Of a stretch of DNA of 64,000 bases, positions 36,865 to 46,063 are shown one piece after another; the stretch's first letter is position 1; each line of letters begins with the position of its first letter. Under the pieces are notes generated by a model that ran no database searches, was not told the DNA's origin, and was given only the letters and a program-made list of their open reading frames with translations. The stretch is from an uncultured Hydrogenophaga sp. (GTDB taxonomy: Bacteria; Pseudomonadota; Gammaproteobacteria; Burkholderiales; Burkholderiaceae_C). Location: positions 124,001-188,000 of the forward strand of contig NZ_OY288123.1 in NCBI RefSeq assembly GCF_958439165.1. Reading direction: 5' to 3'. A program made the translations under genes and the position numbers.

Positions 36865-38139
36865 TCAGGGCGCCGTCGAGGCGGCCGGCAGGGGCGCTGC
36901 CGGGGCGTCGCCATGCCGGCGCACCAGCGTCCACGCACAGAGCGCGCAGAGCACGCCCCAGAACCAGATCCCGTTGGTGAGCGGCAGCACGCTGCCCTGC
37001 CCGGGACCGAAGGACGCCATGCTGTGTCCCAGCCAGCTGCCCATGGCAAAGGCCGTCACCATCATCACCAGGCCGGCCAGGGCCGAGGCTGCTCCGGCCG
37101 ACTGCGGGAACGGTGCCACCGCACCGCTCTGCCCGCAGGGCTGGTGGATGCCGTGGGCCACCATGAACAGATAGAACGGCAGCACCACGGCCCAGACCGA
37201 CTGCACGCCGGCCAGGGCCAGCAGGCCCATGGTGCTGCCACCGGCCAGTGACAGTGCCCCGGCCACGGCCACGGTGCGTCGCACGCCCAGCCGGGTCAGC
37301 AGGCGCCGGCACAGAACCGTCCCGCCGATGTAGCTGAGCGACATGGTGAACATGACCAGTCCGTATTGCGTCTTGCTCAGACCGAGCACCTGGATGAACA
37401 CGAAGGAGGACGCCGCCAGGTAGGTGAACAGTCCGCCGTACGAGGCCGTGGCCAGCAGGGCATAGGCGCGGAAGGTGGGGTGGCGCGCAATGCGCAACCA
37501 GTTGGTGATCAGCACCCGGGGCTGCAGTGCCTGCGGGTTGGGTTGACGCACCGTCTCCCGGAAACGCCAGGCCACGATGGCGAGCGTGACCGCGCCGAAC
37601 ACGCCGATGAGCAGGAGCGCCGCGCGCCAGCCCAGCAGGTCGGACGACAGTCCGCCCAGCGGCGCACTGCAGCAGGCGATGACGCCCAGGCCGGTCAGCC
37701 CGCGCGACATGAAGCGTGCACCTTCGGCCGGCGCATACAGATCCCGCACGATGGCGCGGGCGCACATGACCGCAGCGCCCAGGGCCGCGCCCTGCAGGGC
37801 GCGCCAGCCGATGAGCTGCTCCATGCTGTCGGCCAGCGCACTGCCCACCGACGCTGCCACGAAGGCACCCAGCCCGATCAGCAGGATGGGTCGGCGGCCG
37901 AACCGGTCGGACAGCGGGCCCCACACCATCTGCGACACCCCGAAGGCCAGCAGCAGTGCGGTGAGCGTGAGCTGGGCCTGCGACATGGCGGCACCGAAGC
38001 CGGTGGTCAGCGCCGGCAGCGCGGGCAGGTACAGGTCGGTGGCCACCGGCTGCAGGCCCAGCAGCAGGGCCAGGGCCAGCACCACGAATCCGGGGCTCAT
38101 GGCGGCGGGATCGGCAGCAGGAGAGGGCGGAGCGGACAT
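36865..38139 (-). CDS. Bcr/CflA-type multidrug efflux MFS transporter
   Basis: 424 residues with 12 predicted membrane helices. The DHA1 motif A is WGPLSDRFGRRPILLIG, and QPVATDLYLPALPAL opens helix 1 as in Bcr/CflA proteins. WRALQGAALGAAVMCARAIVRDLY is motif B-like. It exports drugs or metabolites by proton antiport; the substrate is unknown. The ATG at 38139 lies 7 bases after a TACCCT box, suggesting its own near-leaderless promoter. Confidence 0.92.
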   Translation of the reverse strand: MSAPPSPAADPAAMSPGFVVLALALLLGLQPVATDLYLPALPALTTGFGAAMSQAQLTLTALLLAFGVSQMVWGPLSDRFGRRPILLIGLGAFVAASVGSALADSMEQLIGWRALQGAALGAAVMCARAIVRDLYAPAEGARFMSRGLTGLGVIACCSAPLGGLSSDLLGWRAALLLIGVFGAVTLAIVAWRFRETVRQPNPQALQPRVLITNWLRIARHPTFRAYALLATASYGGLFTYLAASSFVFIQVLGLSKTQYGLVMFTMSLSYIGGTVLCRRLLTRLGVRRTVAVAGALSLAGGSTMGLLALAGVQSVWAVVLPFYLFMVAHGIHQPCGQSGAVAPFPQSAGAASALAGLVMMVTAFAMGSWLGHSMASFGPGQGSVLPLTNGIWFWGVLCALCAWTLVRRHGDAPAAPLPAASTAP

Positions 38140-38146
38140 CCGGTCG

Positions 38147-38152
38147 AGGGTA
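38147..38152 (-). promoter_or_regulatory. -10 box 7 bases before the MFS start codon
   Basis: TACCCT on the minus strand fits TAnnnT and is followed by CGACCGG and ATG. Transcription would begin at or within a few bases of the start codon. No good -35 is seen, so confidence is limited. Confidence 0.35.
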
Positions 38153-38177
38153 GCAGAAGGCCCCGCCCGCGGCCCGG

Positions 38178-39062
38178 TCAGCGCAGTGCCTGGGGTGCTT
38201 CCGCGGCGGATGACGCTTCCCGCCCGAGACCGAACAGCTCGGCCAGCGCCTGCCGGTACTGCGGCTGGCCGACCGAATTGGTGTTGTGGTGCGAACCGCC
38301 CTCGACCAGCACGAAGGCTTTGGGGCCGCGCGCGGCCTCGAACAGTTTCTGGCCGAGCTCGGGCTTGATCAGCCGGTCCTCGCTGCCGTGCACCACCAGC
38401 AGCGGCGAGCCGATGTCGGTCACCTTGCGCACCGATTCGAACCGCTGCGTGATGAGCGGCGAGATCGGCAGCCAGCCCCAGCGGAAAGTGCTCACCACAT
38501 CGGGGATCGAGGTGAAGGTGCCTTCCACCAGCGTGCCGCGCTCGTCCTGCACCCGGGTGGCGAGGTCGATGGCGATCGCGCCACCCAGCGAGTGGCCGAA
38601 GATGTAGCGGGGCCGGTCGGGGTGGCGCTGCGCCAGCCAGTCCCAGGCGGCGCGCGCGTCTTCGACGGCCAGCGTTTCGGAGGGCAGTTCCTGGGTGCTC
38701 TTGCCGAAGCCCCGGTAGTCCACCGCCAGCACCGAGAAGCCCAGCTCCTGCATGCGCCGGATGCGGAAGGCCGATCCGGTCACGTTCCAGCGGGCGCCGT
38801 GCAGGTACAGCAGCACCGGCGCATCGGCGCGCTGCCGCAGGTCGGGATGGGGGTGCCACAGGCCATGCAGCCTGACCGGCTGGCCGGACTCGGTCGAGGT
38901 GAACTCGATCCAGACATCGTCCATGTCCTCGGCCGCCAGCGAGCCGCCCGACCAGGTTCGGTCGGAGGGCTGGAAGATCCACTGCCGCTGTTTTTCGTCC
39001 AGCGTGGCACACCCGGCCAACAGGCCAAGCGACACCAGCAGAAGGGCAATCAGGCGCTTCAT
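38178..39062 (-). CDS. Alpha/beta hydrolase lipoprotein
   Basis: 294 residues. The N-terminus MKRLIALLLVSLGLLAGC is a lipoprotein signal with the lipobox LLAGC at residues 14-18. The hydrolase fold shows LLYLHGARWN for the oxyanion region, GHSLGGAIAIDLA with the nucleophilic Ser, a likely acid in VHGSEDRLIKPE and a likely His in VEGGSHHN. It is probably an envelope-anchored esterase or thioesterase; substrate unknown. The ATG at 39062 is preferred over one 36 bases earlier because it starts the signal peptide directly. Confidence 0.88.
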   Translation of the reverse strand: MKRLIALLLVSLGLLAGCATLDEKQRQWIFQPSDRTWSGGSLAAEDMDDVWIEFTSTESGQPVRLHGLWHPHPDLRQRADAPVLLYLHGARWNVTGSAFRIRRMQELGFSVLAVDYRGFGKSTQELPSETLAVEDARAAWDWLAQRHPDRPRYIFGHSLGGAIAIDLATRVQDERGTLVEGTFTSIPDVVSTFRWGWLPISPLITQRFESVRKVTDIGSPLLVVHGSEDRLIKPELGQKLFEAARGPKAFVLVEGGSHHNTNSVGQPQYRQALAELFGLGREASSAAEAPQALR

Positions 39063-39107
39063 GGGGAAAATGGAGCGCCGGTTGCCGAAAAAGTTCACCG
39101 CAGGGGT

Positions 39108-41021
39108 TCAGCGCCCGCGCAGGAACAGCGCGTCCAGATCTCGCATGGCCATCTGGCGCCAGGTCGGACGGCCGTGGTTGCACTGGTCGCTGCGCTCGGT
39201 GACCTCCATCTGGCGCAGCAGGGCGTTCATCTCGTCCAGGGTCAGACGGCGGTTGGCCCTCACGGCGCCGTGGCAGGCCATGGTGGCCAGCAGCTCGTGC
39301 TGGGCCCGCTGCACCACGCTGGCCGCGTCCACCCCGGCCAGTTCGGCCAGCTCGGCGAGCACACTGCGCGCCAGCTCCACCGGGTTGCCCTCGGACAGCG
39401 TGATCGGCACAGCCCGCACCGCCATGGTGCGTGGCGACAGCGCGGTGATGTCCAGCCCGAGTCGGGCCAGCACGTCGGTGGAGGCCTCGGCGGTGGCCAC
39501 CTCGGTCGGTGTGGCGGCGAAGGTGGCCGGTATCAGCAGGGGTTGCATCGGAACCGACCGTGCATCGAGCTGCTGCTTCAGCCGCTCGTAGACGATGCGC
39601 TCGTGGGCCGCATGCATGTCCACGATGACCAGCCCCTGCGCGTTCTCGGCCAGGATGTAGACGCCCTGCAGCTGGGCCACCGCACGGCCCAGCGGCCAGT
39701 CGCCGTCGGGGAGCGGAGGCTGCGCCTGCGGTGCCTGGGGCGGCTCTGTCGGTACGCGCCCCCATGCCGGGGTCGGAGATGCTGTGCCACCGGCGGCAGG
39801 TGTCCAGAGCGCGGCCAGGTCGTTCACCGGCACGCCACCCGCAACCGGCGCTGCACTGTGCTCGAACACCAGGCGGTCCTGGCGCGCTGCCAGCAACGGA
39901 TCGGCCGGCGAAACGGTCGCCAGCGGCACCGGCTCGGCTGCCGCCGGTGCCACGCCGGCCCGGGGTGCCGCCAGCGCCGTCTTCACACCCTGGTGGACGG
40001 CAAGGTGCACCTCGCGGCTGTCGCGGAAGCGCACCTCGATCTTGGTCGGGTGCACGTTCACGTCCACGCGGGTCGGATCGAGCGCGATGAACAGCGCGAA
40101 CACCGGCTGGCGCTGACCGTGCAGCACGTCCTCGTAGGCGCTGCGCACCGCATGCTGGATCACCTTGTCGCGAACGTAGCGCCCGTTCACATAGGTGAAC
40201 TGCAGGTCGGCGCGCGAGCGGGCGGCGTCGGGCACGCCAGCCCAGCCCCAGACCCGTACCGCCGTCGATGCGCCGGGCAACGCGGGCCAGGCCACCGGCA
40301 CCGCCTGTTCGGCAAAGTCCGCACCCAGCACATCGGCCAGCCGCTGCTGGAGGGCCGGCAGCGCGTCGTTCGGATCGGTGGCGAGGTCGGCGCTGGCGGC
40401 GCGCCACTGGGCCACCAGGCGGCCGTCGTGCCAGATGGCGAATCCCACATCGGGTCGCGCCAGCGCATGGCGGCGAACCGATTCCACGCAGTGCGCGAGC
40501 TCGGTGGCATCGGTCTTGAGGAACTTGCGCCGGGCCGGCGTCGCGAAGAACAGTTCACGCACCTCCACCGTGGTGCCGCGCTGGCGGGCGGTCGGTTCCA
40601 TTTCACCGCTGCGGGCATCCAGCAGCCAGCCGTGCGGGGCATCCAGGGTGTCCACCCGGGTCAGCAGCGAGACCTCGGCCACCGAGGCGATGGCGGCCAG
40701 CGCCTCGCCCCGAAAACCCATGGTGCCCACCGATTCGAGGTCGGACAGGCTGGCGATCTTGCTGGTGGCATGGCGCTTGAGCGCCTGCGGCAGGTCGTGG
40801 CGGGGGATGCCGTGGCCGTCGTCCTCCACGCTGATCAGCCGCACGCCACCGGCCTGCAGCCGGACGGTGATCTGGCGCGCGCCGGCGTCCAGCGCGTTGT
40901 CGACCAGCTCGCGCACCACCGAGGCGGGGCGCTCCACCACTTCGCCGGCCGCGATCTGGCTGATGAGTTCGTCGGGCAGCTCGCGGATCGGCCGGGGGGC
41001 AGCGGGGGGCAGGGTGGTCAT
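39108..41021 (-). CDS. mutL: DNA mismatch repair protein MutL
   Basis: 637 residues. The GHKL ATPase motifs are ELVDNALDAGARQI, EDDGHGIPRHDL and TMGFRGEALAAIASV with GTTVEVRELFFATPARRKFLK. The C-terminal dimerisation domain contains DMHAAHERIVYERLK and ends with the typical CNHGRPTWRQM. It links MutS recognition to MutH/UvrD-type steps. The ATG lies 6 bases after a TACAAT box on the minus strand. It is divergent from dedA. Confidence 0.97.
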   Translation of the reverse strand: MTTLPPAAPRPIRELPDELISQIAAGEVVERPASVVRELVDNALDAGARQITVRLQAGGVRLISVEDDGHGIPRHDLPQALKRHATSKIASLSDLESVGTMGFRGEALAAIASVAEVSLLTRVDTLDAPHGWLLDARSGEMEPTARQRGTTVEVRELFFATPARRKFLKTDATELAHCVESVRRHALARPDVGFAIWHDGRLVAQWRAASADLATDPNDALPALQQRLADVLGADFAEQAVPVAWPALPGASTAVRVWGWAGVPDAARSRADLQFTYVNGRYVRDKVIQHAVRSAYEDVLHGQRQPVFALFIALDPTRVDVNVHPTKIEVRFRDSREVHLAVHQGVKTALAAPRAGVAPAAAEPVPLATVSPADPLLAARQDRLVFEHSAAPVAGGVPVNDLAALWTPAAGGTASPTPAWGRVPTEPPQAPQAQPPLPDGDWPLGRAVAQLQGVYILAENAQGLVIVDMHAAHERIVYERLKQQLDARSVPMQPLLIPATFAATPTEVATAEASTDVLARLGLDITALSPRTMAVRAVPITLSEGNPVELARSVLAELAELAGVDAASVVQRAQHELLATMACHGAVRANRRLTLDEMNALLRQMEVTERSDQCNHGRPTWRQMAMRDLDALFLRGR

Positions 41022-41027
41022 CGGCAA

Positions 41028-41052
41028 ATTGTAGGAAGGCGGCGCCGATAAT
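41028..41052. promoter_or_regulatory. Divergent near-leaderless promoters of mutL and dedA
   Basis: On the minus strand TACAAT (41028-41033) lies 6 bases before the mutL ATG. On the plus strand GATAAT (41047-41052) lies 8 bases before the dedA ATG. The whole gap between the two genes is only 39 bases and holds no ribosome-binding sequence on either side, which supports leaderless initiation. Confidence 0.5.
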
Positions 41053-41060
41053 CTCCGGCC

Positions 41061-41708
41061 ATGGAGCTCATCACCTTTCTGATCGATTTCATCCTGCATG
41101 TGGACCAGCACCTGCAGACCTTCGTGCAGGCCTACGGTGCTTGGGTGTATGCGCTGCTGTTCCTCATCATCTTCACCGAGACCGGGGTGGTGGTCATGCC
41201 CTTCCTGCCGGGCGACTCGCTGCTGTTCGTGGTGGGGACGCTGTGCGGCGCCGGGCTGATGAACCTGCCGCTGGTGATGGCCCTGCTGGTGGCAGCGGCC
41301 ATCCTGGGCGACCAGACCAACTACACCATCGGCCGCCACTTCGGGCCGAAGGTGTTCCAGTGGGAGAACTCGCGGCTGTTCAACCGCAACGCCTTCAACC
41401 AGGCCCATGCCTTCTACGAACGCCACGGCGGCATCACCATCATCCTGGCCCGCTTCATGCCCTTCATCCGCACGTTTGCGCCCTTCGTGGCCGGCGTGGC
41501 CGAAATGAACCGCGCGCGCTTCACTGCCTTCAACGTGATCGGCGCGCTCATCTGGGTGGTGGGCCTCACGCTGGCCGGCTACTGGTTCGGCAACCTGCCC
41601 TGGGTGCAGGCCAACCTGAGCAAGATCATCTGGGCACTCATCCTGATCCCGGGACTCATTGCGCTGTGGGGCGCATGGAAGGCCCGCACAAACCCTGCGA
41701 CCCCATGA
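41061..41708 (+). CDS. DedA family membrane protein
   Basis: 215 residues with four to five membrane segments. DedA signatures are FTETGVVVMPFLPGDSLLF, GDQTNYTIGRHFG and the ARFMPFIRTFAPFVAGVAEM amphipathic stretch with its key arginines. The family acts in proton-dependent membrane homeostasis and undecaprenyl-phosphate or phospholipid recycling. It overlaps nothing but lies 13 bases before the Rieske oxygenase genes. Confidence 0.93.
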   Translation: MELITFLIDFILHVDQHLQTFVQAYGAWVYALLFLIIFTETGVVVMPFLPGDSLLFVVGTLCGAGLMNLPLVMALLVAAAILGDQTNYTIGRHFGPKVFQWENSRLFNRNAFNQAHAFYERHGGITIILARFMPFIRTFAPFVAGVAEMNRARFTAFNVIGALIWVVGLTLAGYWFGNLPWVQANLSKIIWALILIPGLIALWGAWKARTNPATP

Positions 41709-41721
41709 AAGCGGAGGCCAC

Positions 41722-43068
41722 ATGAACGCACCCCAGCCCCTGGTCCGCTGGCCCAACCCGGGCACCAGCCGCATCCCTTACTGGGCCTACACCGACCCGT
41801 CGCTCTACCAGCAGGAGCTGGACCGGCTGTTCTACGGCCCGCACTGGAACTACATCGGTCTGGCCATCGAGATCCCGAAGACCGGTGACTACAAGCTGAG
41901 CTGGGTGGGTGAGCGTCAGGTGATCATGGTGCGCGACCGGGTGGCCCCGCGCGACCGCGACACCGACCACGGCATCCGCGTGGTCGAGAACCGCTGCGCC
42001 CACCGGGGCGTGCGTTTCTGTCAGCCGCCCATGGACGGCCAGACCGGCAACGCGCGCAGTTTCGTGTGCCCCTACCACCAGTGGACCTACAAGCTCAACG
42101 GCGATCTGGCCGGCCTGCCGTTCAAGGACGGCGTGAAGGCCGACAGCCCCGGCGGTGAATGCGTGCACGGCGGCATGCCGGCCGACTTCGACCTGTCGAA
42201 GAACGGCCTGACCAAGCTGCGTGTGGCCGTGCTGCACGGTCTGGTGTTCGCCACCTTCAGCGAGGAGGCCGAGCCCCTGGAAGACTACCTGGGCAGCGAT
42301 GTCATGCCCTGGCTGAACCGGATCTTCCAGGGTCGCGAACTGCGCCTGCTGGGCACCAACCGCCAGCGCATTCCGGGCAACTGGAAGCTGATGATGGAGA
42401 ACATCAAGGACCCGTACCACCCAGGCCTGCTGCACACCTGGTTCGTCACCTTCGGCCTCTGGCGCGCCGACCAGAAGAGCCGCATGGTGATGGACGCGCA
42501 CGGCCGCCACGCGGTCATGCTCTCGCGCCGCAACGACGGCGGTGCCAACAAGGCGGTGACCGAAGGTGTCACCAGCTTCAAGGCCGACATGCAGCTCGGC
42601 GATCCGCGTCTGCTGGATGTGGTGCCCGAGCCCTGGTGGACCATCGACGACCCGTCGAATCCCGGCACCGCCATCACCCCCACGGTGACCATGATCACCC
42701 TGTTCCCCGGCCTGATCGTGCAGCAGCAGGTCAACTCGCTCTCCACCCGCCACATCGTGCCGCGCGGCCCGGGCGAATTCGACTTCGTCTGGACGCACTT
42801 CGGCTTTGCCGACGACACCGAGGAGATGACCACCCGACGTCTGCGCCAGGCCAACCTGTTCGGCCCGGCCGGCTTCGTGAGTGCCGACGACGGCGAGGTG
42901 ATCGAGTTCAGCCAGGACGGCTTCCGCCAGTGGGGCGAGGGTGGTGCCACCCTGGTCGAGCTCGGCGGCAAGGCCGACGATGTCGGCAACCCGCCGACCG
43001 AGCACATGGTCACCGAAACGCTGATCCGATCCATGTACGCCTACTGGCGTCGGGCCATGGGGGTCTGA
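41722..43068 (+). CDS. Rieske non-heme iron aromatic oxygenase, large subunit
   Basis: 448 residues. The Rieske [2Fe-2S] ligands are CAHRGVRFC and CPYHQWTY (C-x-H ... C-x2-H). The mononuclear iron site lies in NWKLMMENIKDPYHPGLLH (D-x2-H-x4-H). Overall layout resembles salicylate 5-hydroxylase (NagG) and AndAc-type anthranilate dioxygenase large subunits. It activates O2 to hydroxylate an aromatic acid. The ATG at 41722 follows GCGGAGGCC. The small subunit follows 2 bases later; ferredoxin and reductase genes are not nearby. Confidence 0.92.
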   Translation: MNAPQPLVRWPNPGTSRIPYWAYTDPSLYQQELDRLFYGPHWNYIGLAIEIPKTGDYKLSWVGERQVIMVRDRVAPRDRDTDHGIRVVENRCAHRGVRFCQPPMDGQTGNARSFVCPYHQWTYKLNGDLAGLPFKDGVKADSPGGECVHGGMPADFDLSKNGLTKLRVAVLHGLVFATFSEEAEPLEDYLGSDVMPWLNRIFQGRELRLLGTNRQRIPGNWKLMMENIKDPYHPGLLHTWFVTFGLWRADQKSRMVMDAHGRHAVMLSRRNDGGANKAVTEGVTSFKADMQLGDPRLLDVVPEPWWTIDDPSNPGTAITPTVTMITLFPGLIVQQQVNSLSTRHIVPRGPGEFDFVWTHFGFADDTEEMTTRRLRQANLFGPAGFVSADDGEVIEFSQDGFRQWGEGGATLVELGGKADDVGNPPTEHMVTETLIRSMYAYWRRAMGV

Positions 43069-43070
43069 GC

Positions 43071-43571
43071 ATGTCCCTACTGACCCCCGAAGCCCTGGCC
43101 CTGCGGCAGCAGATCGACGCCTTCAATGCCGACTACGCCGCCGTGCTGGACGACCGCCGCTTCGCCGAATGGCCCGATCTGTTCGTCGCGGACGCCCGCT
43201 ACAAGGTGCAGGGTCGCGAGAACTTCGACCGCGGCCTGCCGCTGTGCCTGATCCACCTGGAGAGCCAGGCCATGATGCGCGACCGTGTGGTCGGCGCCAC
43301 CACCACCATCTACCACGCGCCGTACTACACCCGCCACGTGGTGGGCACCTCGCGCATCACCCATGCCGGTGTCGGCACAGCCGAGGATCCCGTGCGGGCC
43401 GAGGCCAGTTATGCGGTGTTCCGCACCAAGCCCGGCAGCACCAGCGAGGTGTTCCAGGCGGGCCGCTACATCGACGCCTTCGTGCTCACCGAGGGCGGCC
43501 TGCGCCTGCAGGAACGCCACTGTGTGTACGACAGCGAGATGGTGCTGAACTCGCTGATCTACCCGGTCTGA
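43071..43571 (+). CDS. Rieske aromatic oxygenase, small subunit
   Basis: 166 residues of the ring-hydroxylating dioxygenase beta family (cystatin-like/NTF2 fold). Typical features are LLDD/AVLDDRRFAEWPDLFVADARYKV near the start, TTTIYHAPYYTRHVVGTSRI and the C-terminal LQERHCVYDSEMV. It packs with the large subunit into an alpha3beta3 complex and is not catalytic. Its start is 2 bases after the large-subunit stop, so the two are coupled. Confidence 0.92.
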   Translation: MSLLTPEALALRQQIDAFNADYAAVLDDRRFAEWPDLFVADARYKVQGRENFDRGLPLCLIHLESQAMMRDRVVGATTTIYHAPYYTRHVVGTSRITHAGVGTAEDPVRAEASYAVFRTKPGSTSEVFQAGRYIDAFVLTEGGLRLQERHCVYDSEMVLNSLIYPV

Positions 43572-43575
43572 CGGC

Positions 43576-44118
43576 TCAGGGCGCTCTGCGCCGGCCGGCT
43601 TCAATCCGCATGGCGGCGAGGCGGGCCGTCATCTCCAGCGTCTTCAGATCGTCCGGGTTCGGGTTGTCCTGGGGGCTGAAGGTGAAGCTGCACAGGGTGC
43701 CGTAGACCTGGCCGTTGCTCAGCACGATCGGCGTGCTGATGTGCGTGCCCACGCTGAAGGGCAGGGCTGCGGCCAGCGTGCGGGCCAGCGGGTGCTGCGA
43801 GGTGTCGGGCAGGTAGCCCGGCAGGCGGCCCTCCACCACATGGTGGCACCAGCTCTCCTCCAGCCGGTCCGACTGGCCGGCACTGACCACCGGCCGGGTG
43901 CTGTCGGCCGCCACCTGGCGCATCACACGCTGCCCGTCGACGAACTCCGAGCAGAACACCACATCCATCTGCATGCGTTCGCGCAAGGTCCGCAGCACCT
44001 CGGTGATGTTGCGGTCCAGGGCTTCGTCGGACTGGTCGGCGGTGGCCACCAGCATTTCGGAGATGGTCACCTTCAGGTCGTCGGGCTCGTAGCCCATGTC
44101 GTGGATCGGCAGCGGCAT
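43576..44118 (-). CDS. GAF domain-containing protein
   Basis: 180 residues. A single GAF domain covers ~35-170, with VVFCSEFVDGQRVMRQVAAD, WCHHVVEGRLPGYLPDT and the core THISTPIVLSNGQVYGTLCSF. The WCHHVV / PDT pattern is common in free-standing GAF proteins that bind small ligands or sense redox state. No output domain is present, so it may act with a partner. It lies 2 bases after the OsmC gene, suggesting a joint stress role; this is inference. Confidence 0.85.
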   Translation of the reverse strand: MPLPIHDMGYEPDDLKVTISEMLVATADQSDEALDRNITEVLRTLRERMQMDVVFCSEFVDGQRVMRQVAADSTRPVVSAGQSDRLEESWCHHVVEGRLPGYLPDTSQHPLARTLAAALPFSVGTHISTPIVLSNGQVYGTLCSFTFSPQDNPNPDDLKTLEMTARLAAMRIEAGRRRAP

Positions 44119-44120
44119 GG

Positions 44121-44594
44121 TCAGGCTCCCGGGGTCTGCGGCTCCACCACCACCTGTGTCTTCACCGAGTTGGCGATGAAGCATTCCTCGTGGGCCTGGT
44201 GGTGCATGTCGGCCAGTTCCTCGGCGGTGGGCTGGCGGCCGGAGAAGGTGACGGCGGGGTGCAGCGTGACCTTCGAGACCCAGAACTTGCGCTTCTCGTT
44301 GGCGGCCATCACGCCCACGGCATGGTCGGCATAGCGGTCGACGCAGAAGCCGGCGCGCACCGCAATGGAGAAGAACCACAGCATGTGGCAGCTGGAGAGC
44401 GAGGCCACGAAGGCTTCTTCCGGGTCCATGGCGGCCGGGTCGGAGTACGGCAGCGGCACCACCAGCGGCGATGAGGAGCCGGCCACCTCCAGCCCTCCGT
44501 CCAGGCGGATGGTGTGGCGGCGGCTGTAGCGGTTGTCGGTGAAGGTCTGGTCGCCGCGCTCCCAGAGGATGTCGGCGGTGTACTGGTGGGCCAT
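44121..44594 (-). CDS. OsmC family peroxiredoxin-like protein
   Basis: 157 residues. The two redox cysteines of the family are in SLSSCHMLWFF and EECFIANSVK. The start HQYTADILWERGDQTFTDNRYSR and PEEAFVASLSSC are typical. Family members reduce organic hydroperoxides with lipoyl or thiol donors. It probably shares a transcript with the GAF gene and possibly with the amiC-tsaE pair upstream (20-base gap to amiC). Confidence 0.93.
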   Translation of the reverse strand: MAHQYTADILWERGDQTFTDNRYSRRHTIRLDGGLEVAGSSSPLVVPLPYSDPAAMDPEEAFVASLSSCHMLWFFSIAVRAGFCVDRYADHAVGVMAANEKRKFWVSKVTLHPAVTFSGRQPTAEELADMHHQAHEECFIANSVKTQVVVEPQTPGA

Positions 44595-44614
44595 GTCGGT
44601 TCGGGGGTCGGGGG

Positions 44615-46063
44615 TCAGATCTGGCGGTTGCGCGCCAGCGGCGGGTTGGCTTCAAAGTACCGCACGATGCCGCGCATGAGGGCATCGGCCAGGTCGTTCT
44701 GGTACTTCGGGTCGTTCAGGCGTTTTTCCTCGTCCGGGTTGCTGATGAAGGCGGTCTCCACCAGCACGCTGGGAATGTCGGGCGCGCGCAGCACTGCAAA
44801 GTTGGCCTGCTCCACGCGGGGCTTGTGCAGCTTGCCCACGCGCTTGACCTCGCCCAGCATGGAGTTGCCGAGCTTGAGGCTGTCGTTGATCTGCGCGGTG
44901 GTGCTCATGTCGAGCAGGGCGCGCTGCACCGTCGCGTCGCGGGCGCGCACATTGATGCCGCCCACCAGGTCGGCGGCATTTTCCTTGTCGGCCATCCAGC
45001 GGGCGGCGGCACTGCTGGCGCCGCGGGTGCTCAGGGCATAGATGCTCGCGCCCTGCGGCCGTGGGCTGTAAAAGGCGTCGGCGTGCAGGCTGATGAACAG
45101 GTCGGCCTGCACCCGCTGGGCCTTGGCCACCCGCACCTGCAGCGGCACGAAGAAGTCGGCATCGCGGGTCATGAAGGCGCGCATCGGATTGCCGTTGACC
45201 GTCGTGGCGTTGATGCGGTCGCGCAGCTTGTGGGCGATCTGCAGCACCACCTTCTTCTCGTGGGTCCCACCGGGGCCGATGGCCCCGGGGTCCTCGCCGC
45301 CGTGGCCGGGGTCCAGGGCGATGACGATCAGGCGTTCGGTGCGGGCGCGCTCCCGGGCCTTGGCCGACGGCGCGGCGGGGCGGGAGACGGGCGGAACCGG
45401 CGCGGCAGCCACTGGCGGTTCGGTGCGTGCCGGTGGCGTGCCGCGCGCAGCACCGCCGGACGATTCCTGGCGGGCGATCAGCTCGCCCAGCGGGTCGGGG
45501 CGGCCGGCACGCTCGGGTGTCACGGTCACGCCGCTGCCCTGGGTTTCCAGGCCCAGCAGGCGTGCAGCGCGCGCACTGGCGTCGTCGAGGTCGCGCATGC
45601 GCTGGGCGATCAGCTGCTCCAGCGGATCGGGCGGGTTGACCGGCCGCAGGTCCAGCACCAGCCGGTGCTGGTAGGCGGCCACCGGGGGCAGGCTGAAAAC
45701 CTCGGGCTGCATGGCCTGCTTGAGGTCGATCACCAGGCGCACCACGTTGGGTGCGAACTGCGCGACCCGGATGCCGCCGATGTTGGGGTCGTCCGAGCGC
45801 AGCTGCGCCACCAGGTCGCGCAGGCCGGGCAGCAGGTCGAGGCCTTCGATGTCCACCGCCAGCCGGGGCGGGTTGTCCACGAAGCTGGACCTCGATACCA
45901 GCTGGGCGTCGGACTCGATGGTCACCCGGGTGTAGTCATCGGCCGGCCAGATGCGGACCGCCAGCACGCTGGCTCCGCGCGCAATGTGGTGCGGCCCCAG
46001 CAGCAGCACCAGCGAGCCGACCTGGAGCAGGCTGCGCCGGGCGGGATCGGGCAGACGGGTCAT
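44615..46063 (-). CDS. amiC: N-acetylmuramoyl-L-alanine amidase (AmiC type)
   Basis: 482 residues. The N-terminus has a twin-arginine-like motif (ARRSLLQVG) before a hydrophobic stretch, as in Tat-exported AmiC. An AMIN domain follows (~35-140), then a Pro/Ala-rich linker and an amidase_3 zinc domain: ALDPGHGGEDPGAIG, LFISLHADAF and PSVLVETAFISNPDEE with the catalytic Glu. It splits daughter-cell septal peptidoglycan. The ATG overlaps the tsaE stop by 4 bases. Confidence 0.94.
   Translation of the reverse strand: MTRLPDPARRSLLQVGSLVLLLGPHHIARGASVLAVRIWPADDYTRVTIESDAQLVSRSSFVDNPPRLAVDIEGLDLLPGLRDLVAQLRSDDPNIGGIRVAQFAPNVVRLVIDLKQAMQPEVFSLPPVAAYQHRLVLDLRPVNPPDPLEQLIAQRMRDLDDASARAARLLGLETQGSGVTVTPERAGRPDPLGELIARQESSGGAARGTPPARTEPPVAAAPVPPVSRPAAPSAKARERARTERLIVIALDPGHGGEDPGAIGPGGTHEKKVVLQIAHKLRDRINATTVNGNPMRAFMTRDADFFVPLQVRVAKAQRVQADLFISLHADAFYSPRPQGASIYALSTRGASSAAARWMADKENAADLVGGINVRARDATVQRALLDMSTTAQINDSLKLGNSMLGEVKRVGKLHKPRVEQANFAVLRAPDIPSVLVETAFISNPDEEKRLNDPKYQNDLADALMRGIVRYFEANPPLARNRQI

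Noticed and set aside
36865..40407. Single 1180-codon minus-strand open frame
   Set aside because: Only its last 424 codons (from 38139) encode a protein, the MFS pump. The rest is the out-of-frame shadow of the hydrolase and mutL genes, which have clear family motifs in their own frame.
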